From CAZPZR01 sp964591105 (lineage in GTDB: Bacteria; Bacillota; Clostridia; Lachnospirales; Lachnospiraceae): DNA of 9,455 nucleotides. The number at the start of each line of letters is the position of its first letter. The first letter of the stretch is position 1. The position numbers and the translations under genes were made by a program. The notes beneath the pieces are model-generated. The model saw nothing but the letters and a program-made list of their open reading frames with translations. It searched no databases and was not told the DNA's origin. The DNA is taken from positions 1 to 9,455 of the forward strand of contig CAZPZR010000070.1 in the NCBI GenBank assembly GCA_964591105.1. The letters run 5' to 3'. Shown in pieces: positions 6,116 to 9,455 of the stretch.

Positions 6116-7747
6116 TTAGATTATTACTTCTTCTGCGATATTTCTTGCGTGATCAGAAATTCGTTCCATAGCAACTAAGATATCCAGGAAAAGTACTCCT
6201 GCTTCTGCGCTACACTGGTTGCTAGAAAGTCGTTTAATATGTTTGTTACGAAGATCTAACTCTAACGCATCTACTCTTCTTTCTTTCTCGATTACAAGAC
6301 GAGCTTTTTCTTGGTCATGTGCTGCAAATGCTTCAATTGCAAGCTTATAGCTGTCTACAGCTTCTTTCATAATTTCATCCAAATGTTCTCTCGCAATTTC
6401 TGAGAATTCAATCTTCTTTTCAATCATTGTTTCTGCGTATTCGGATACATTTTCACAATGGTCGCTGACACGTTCTACATCAGACAATACCTGAAGCAAA
6501 CGTGCAACAGACTGATGTTCCTGTTCACTGATCTGCAGGGAACCAAGACGGATTGCATAATCAGAAATTGTTCCGCAAAGCTTATCTACTGTCTGTTCAT
6601 CATCTTTGATCTTTGTAATATCTTCGCGTTCTTTTGTGTACACTACTCGTTTCACAACATCTAATGTCTCTTCTACAATTTCACCCATACGAACAGCTTC
6701 TGCCACCGTTCTCTGAATTGCGATCACTGGTGTTTCTAACATACGATCATCAAGAAGTGCATCTCCACGATCCTGCTCGTTTTCTTCTATCTTATTAATC
6801 TTTTTCGCAAGTTTGATAATCCAGTCAGATGCTGGGAACAGCATCAATGTTGTCGCAATGTTAAATGCTGTATGCACGATAGAAATCTGTGTCTGTGTAA
6901 TATTTCCAAAATCTTTTCCTGCTGCAATAACCTGGAAATAGATGATTGCTATAATGCTGAACACGATAGTACCCATGATGTTGAATAGCAAGTGCATAAG
7001 TGCTGCAGTTTTTGCATTCTTCTTAGCACCAATACTAGACATCATCGCAGTAACACAAGTACCGATGTTCTGTCCCATGATAATATAAATTGCTGCATTA
7101 AATGGTACTAAGCCTACTGCCGCGAGACTCTGTAAAATACCTACAGATGCAGATGAACTCTGAATAACTCCTGTTACAACAGTACCTGCAAGAATTCCAA
7201 GCAACGGATTTTTACCAAGTGTTACAAACAAGTTTGTAAATGCTTCTACTTCTTTCAATGGTTCTACTGCAGATGACATGTTAGTAATACCAATGAATAA
7301 AAGACCAAAACCAATGATAATATTTGCAATTTCTTTAGATGATTTTCTCTTTCCTGTCAACATCAGGATTACACCAAGGATTACAGCAATTGGTGCTAAT
7401 TTTGATGGACTTAAAAATTCTGCCCATTCAACCGCAGATACCAGCCATCCGGTTACAGTTGTACCGATATTGGCACCCATGATAACTCCCATCGCCTGTG
7501 TCAGGTTCATGATTCCTGCATTTACAAAACCAACGACCATAACGGTTGTTGCTGAAGAACTCTGAATAACTGCTGTGATACCTGCCCCAAGCAGAACACC
7601 CATAAGTTTGTTCTTCGTCAGTGCCTCAAGGACTGATTTCATTCGATTACCAGCTGCGTTTTCCAAGCCGGCTGCCATAATCTGCATTCCATAAATGAAC
7701 ATTCCAAGTCCGCCTACAAAAGGCACAATAATATTCATATAATTCAT
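6116..7747 (-). CDS. Na+/phosphate cotransporter family protein with PhoU domain (canonical paralogue)
   Basis: A 543-residue NptA/YjbB-type protein. The membrane domain (about 1-315) carries both halves of the inverted repeat intact: VIQSSSATTVM (60-70) with GANIGTTVTGW (91-101), and VIQSSSASVGI (194-204) with GQNIGTCVT (225-233). The C-terminal PhoU-like region (about 335-540) holds both expected motifs, VERVSDH (424-430) and MERISDH (527-533). Proteins of this family couple phosphate movement to the sodium gradient; the PhoU part probably senses or gates. In-frame ATGs 16 codons upstream (7795) exist, but GGGAGG six bases before 7747 and the hydrophobic start MNYMNIIVPF decide for 7747. 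It follows spoVAE by 135 bases with no terminator seen between. A weak promoter and two PhoP-box-like hexamers lie upstream. It ends at its own terminator. Confidence 0.92.
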   Translation of the reverse strand: MNYMNIIVPFVGGLGMFIYGMQIMAAGLENAAGNRMKSVLEALTKNKLMGVLLGAGITAVIQSSSATTVMVVGFVNAGIMNLTQAMGVIMGANIGTTVTGWLVSAVEWAEFLSPSKLAPIAVILGVILMLTGKRKSSKEIANIIIGFGLLFIGITNMSSAVEPLKEVEAFTNLFVTLGKNPLLGILAGTVVTGVIQSSSASVGILQSLAAVGLVPFNAAIYIIMGQNIGTCVTAMMSSIGAKKNAKTAALMHLLFNIMGTIVFSIIAIIYFQVIAAGKDFGNITQTQISIVHTAFNIATTLMLFPASDWIIKLAKKINKIEENEQDRGDALLDDRMLETPVIAIQRTVAEAVRMGEIVEETLDVVKRVVYTKEREDITKIKDDEQTVDKLCGTISDYAIRLGSLQISEQEHQSVARLLQVLSDVERVSDHCENVSEYAETMIEKKIEFSEIAREHLDEIMKEAVDSYKLAIEAFAAHDQEKARLVIEKERRVDALELDLRNKHIKRLSSNQCSAEAGVLFLDILVAMERISDHARNIAEEVII

Positions 7748-7815
7748 TGTTTTCCTCCCAATCAGATGCGCACTTTCCTGCGCTTCCTCTCTCAATTTGT
7801 AATTTTGACTCGTTT

Positions 7816-7844
7816 ACCATATCATCTAATTTTTGAGAAAACAA
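7816..7844 (-). promoter_or_regulatory. Possible weak promoter of the 543-residue transporter
   Basis: On the minus strand TTGTTT (7844-7839), a 17-base spacer, and TATGGT (7821-7816). Both boxes are poor. The start site would be near 7809, which places the PhoP-box-like pair at about -41 to -57, a usual place for an activator. Confidence 0.35.
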
Positions 7845-7849
7845 TAGAT

Positions 7850-7866
7850 TTAACATACATTTTACA
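7850..7866. promoter_or_regulatory. Two PhoP-box-like hexamers upstream of transporter
   Basis: On the plus strand TTAACA (7850-7855), five bases, TTTACA (7861-7866). Both are exact matches to the Bacillus PhoP hexamer TT(A/C/T)ACA at the expected 11-base step. Neighbouring steps (7839, 7872) match poorly, so only one dimer site is clear. Confidence 0.4.
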
Positions 7867-7882
7867 CAGTATTTTCCTTGAC

Positions 7883-8239
7883 TTATTTCTTCATCTTTGG
7901 TTCGAAAATTAAAGAATCCAAATACCCAAAAATAAGAGCTGCAGAAATGCCAACTGCACTTGCTTTGAAGCCTCCCATGAAAATTCCTATGAATCCTTCC
8001 TGGTTAATTGCCTCCCGAACGCCTTTCCAAAGCAGGTTCCCAAACCCGCAGAGTGGAACACTTGCTCCTGCTCCTGCAAAGTCCTGAAACGGCTGATAAA
8101 TTCCGATTGCACCGAGAATTACTCCCGTACAAACCAATAGCACCATAATTCTTCCCGGCATTAATTTTGTTCGGTCCAGCAAGATCTGCACAAGTGCGCA
8201 GATACATCCGCCTATCAAAAAAGCTTTTACGTAATCCAT
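7883..8239 (-). CDS. spoVAE: Stage V sporulation protein AE
   Basis: A 118-residue membrane protein with about four hydrophobic segments. It matches SpoVAE(b): MDYVKAFLIGGCICALVQIL at the start, the tract QDFAGAGASVPLCGFGNLLWKG (52-73), GIFMGGFKASAVGISAALIFG (85-105) and the tail DSLIFEPK. In Bacillus it belongs to the SpoVA complex in the spore inner membrane, which takes up dipicolinic acid during sporulation and releases it on germination. The frame extends 24 codons upstream into the end of spoVAD, but AAGGGGA before the ATG at 8239 and the family's usual length of about 116 residues fix the start. It lies 16 bases after spoVAD. No terminator follows before the phosphate transporter gene. 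Confidence 0.93.
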   Translation of the reverse strand: MDYVKAFLIGGCICALVQILLDRTKLMPGRIMVLLVCTGVILGAIGIYQPFQDFAGAGASVPLCGFGNLLWKGVREAINQEGFIGIFMGGFKASAVGISAALIFGYLDSLIFEPKMKK

Positions 8240-8255
8240 CTGAGAATTCCCCTTT

Positions 8256-9278
8256 CTAGCAGTGTTCCAGTACAATTCCGTGAGCAATCCCCGGAACACT
8301 GGCTCCTTCATTGAAACTTACCGTAGACATCAGCGCGCCTGTTGGAACAAAGAGCACCCGTTTCCACTCTCCGCGTCGAATCTTTGGAAGGATATATGCA
8401 GAAAGTGTTACCGCTGCACATCCACAGCCGCTGCCCCCTGCATGCGTATCCTGTGCGTTTTGATCAAAGATCAACATTCCACAATCCAGATGATTTTGTT
8501 TCAAATCTACACCTTTGCCACGCATCAAGTCAAATAGGATACTTTGACCTACATATCCAAGGTCTCCTGTTATGATTTTGTCATAATCTTCTACCTCTCT
8601 GCCAAAATCCTGCAAATTTTGTAAAATGGTGTCACACGCTGCAGGTGCCATACAAGCTCCCATATTCTGCGAATCTTTTAATCCATAATCCACAATTTTT
8701 CCGATTGTTACACCAGTTATCCTCACATGACTCCGTTTTCTCCCCACTAAAAATGCTCCGCTTCCTGTTACTGTCCACTGCGCAGACAACGGTCTTTGAT
8801 TTGCATAACTTAGCGGAAATCGAAACTCTTTTTCTGCACTTCCGAAATGACTGGACGTCACTGCCAGAATACAGTCTCCATATCCTGCTGCCACACTCAT
8901 GGACGCTAATGCCAATGCTTCCCCAGATGTGGAGCAGGCACCAAATAGTCCAAACAATGGAATCTGAAGTTCTTCTACCCCTTGGGAGGTTGCAATCCCC
9001 TGACGCAACAGGTCTCCACCGTATAAGTAACGGACTTCTTCCAATAAGATTCCGGATTTTTTCATTGCCATCAAACATGCAAGTTTCTGCATGGTTCCTT
9101 CCGCTTCTTCCCAGGTTTTGGCTCCAAACAAATTATCGTCTCCGTATTGATCAAAAAATTGTCCCAGCGGACCTTCTCCTTCTTTTTTCCCTACAATTGA
9201 TGCACTACTAATAAGATATGGTGATTCATGAAACGCAAGGCTTTGCTGCCCTCTCGTCTGATTTTCCTGACTTTTCAT
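8256..9278 (-). CDS. spoVAD: Stage V sporulation protein AD (dipicolinic acid-binding)
   Basis: A 340-residue soluble protein with a thiolase-like fold, the usual length for SpoVAD. Visible are the FGACSTSGEALALASM stretch (112-127) with a Cys (C115) in the thiolase nucleophile position, HFGSAEKEFRFPLSYANQRP (144-163), the segment TGSGAFLVG (171-179), GDLGYVGQS (238-246) and a Gly/Cys-rich GGSGCGCAA (281-289). In Bacillus, SpoVAD binds dipicolinic acid on the inner membrane surface of the spore and is needed for its uptake. The frame opens at 9311, but GAGGAG ahead of the ATG at 9278 and homologous length favour 9278. It is followed by spoVAE and preceded by a sigma-F/G-like promoter and the end of a probable spoVAC. 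Confidence 0.95.
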   Translation of the reverse strand: MKSQENQTRGQQSLAFHESPYLISSASIVGKKEGEGPLGQFFDQYGDDNLFGAKTWEEAEGTMQKLACLMAMKKSGILLEEVRYLYGGDLLRQGIATSQGVEELQIPLFGLFGACSTSGEALALASMSVAAGYGDCILAVTSSHFGSAEKEFRFPLSYANQRPLSAQWTVTGSGAFLVGRKRSHVRITGVTIGKIVDYGLKDSQNMGACMAPAACDTILQNLQDFGREVEDYDKIITGDLGYVGQSILFDLMRGKGVDLKQNHLDCGMLIFDQNAQDTHAGGSGCGCAAVTLSAYILPKIRRGEWKRVLFVPTGALMSTVSFNEGASVPGIAHGIVLEHC

Positions 9279-9320
9279 AATGTTCTCCTCGCTCTTGTGA
9301 CTTGTTCTCATGATTTCTAT

Positions 9321-9350
9321 TAGTATTTCCTGAACTCATCTTATTATGTA
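9321..9350 (-). promoter_or_regulatory. Candidate sigma-F/sigma-G forespore promoter before spoVAD
   Basis: On the minus strand TACATA (9350-9345), 17 bases, then AATACTA (9327-9321). The Bacillus forespore consensus has a -35 like GYATA/TGAATA and a -10 like CATACTA. The -10 differs only in its first base. It would start transcription about 35 bases before the spoVAD start codon, downstream of a terminator-like hairpin. Confidence 0.45.
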
Positions 9351-9361
9351 CATTTCCGTTC

Positions 9362-9386
9362 AAAAAGGAGTGGTTTACACCACTCC
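9362..9386 (-). terminator. Terminator-like hairpin containing the upstream gene's stop codon
   Basis: On the minus strand GGAGTGGT pairs perfectly with ACCACTCC (9386-9379 and 9374-9367) around the loop GTAA, followed by TTTTT. The TAA of the loop (9377-9375) is the stop codon of the preceding reading frame. It lies before the spoVAD promoter candidate. Confidence 0.7.
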
Positions 9387-9455
9387 AATTATAGTTCCTA
9401 TCCAATAGATCAACCCCAGCACCCAGCTGGTAAACACACCATACAAAATCACTGG
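9375..9455 (-). CDS. C-terminal end of a membrane protein, probably SpoVAC (5' part outside window)
   Basis: The last 26 codons of a frame that enters from the right edge: PVILYGVFTSWVLGLIYWIG then TIIGVV and a TAA stop. The peptide is one hydrophobic segment with small and aromatic residues. SpoVAC, the usual gene before spoVAD, ends with a membrane segment of this kind, and operon order spoVAC-spoVAD-spoVAE supports the call. Sequence alone is too short for certainty; it could be another membrane protein. The stop codon is 96 bases from the spoVAD start, wide for this operon, and the gap is filled by a hairpin and a promoter-like sequence. Confidence 0.55.
   Translation of the reverse strand, partial: PVILYGVFTSWVLGLIYWIGTIIGVV

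Noticed and set aside
8645..9211. Plus-strand open frame of 188 codons
   Set aside because: It is opposite spoVAD, which is unmistakable; the Leu/Ser/His-rich translation resembles nothing.
1..9455. Mobile elements, CRISPR arrays, tRNA or rRNA genes
   Set aside because: No transposase or integrase frames, terminal repeats, regularly spaced repeats or tRNA-like cloverleafs were seen on either strand.

Overview
The window looks like a piece of chromosome from a low-GC, spore-forming Clostridia. A gut Lachnospiraceae-type genome is my best guess. The evidence is spoVA sporulation genes, strong AGGAGG-type ribosome binding sites, U-rich Rho-independent terminators, a Firmicutes-type small alarmone synthetase and a PfoR-like PTS IIC protein. 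I see no insertion sequence, CRISPR array, tRNA, rRNA or phage gene, so this reads as core chromosome. Every gene is on the minus strand except one pair of small plus-strand genes.

Reading along the minus strand from the right edge, the window opens with the last 26 codons of a membrane protein, probably SpoVAC. Its stop codon lies in the loop of a terminator-like hairpin. A sigma-F/G-like promoter follows, then spoVAD and spoVAE, which belong to the machinery that moves dipicolinic acid in and out of the spore. Next come two separate, paralogous Na+/phosphate cotransporter (NptA/PhoU-type) genes of 543 and 602 residues. A terminator divides them. Upstream of each are TTTACA/TTAACA-like hexamers repeating every 11 bp, which resemble Bacillus PhoP boxes: four for the 602-residue gene and two for the 543-residue gene. 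The 602-residue paralogue has lost conserved motifs in the second half of both its transport domain and its PhoU domain.

A bidirectional terminator separates the phosphate genes from a plus-strand pair of small, unrecognised soluble proteins (87 and 98 aa). Divergent from that pair is a probable minus-strand operon of three closely spaced genes: a PfoR-like PTS IIC membrane protein, a corrinoid adenosyltransferase and a RelQ-type (p)ppGpp synthetase. It ends at a clear terminator. The last gene, cut by the left edge, is a single reading frame that joins an SfsA nuclease-like domain to the start of the MutY adenine glycosylase domain. It is the most unusual gene architecture in the window.

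No wholly new multi-gene system is evident. The best leads are the SfsA-MutY fusion, the putative phosphate-response boxes with the asymmetrically degraded transporter paralogue, the stop codon inside a terminator loop in the spoVA operon, and the unknown small-protein pair. Several genes are called here from a downstream start because the Shine-Dalgarno sequence decides it.
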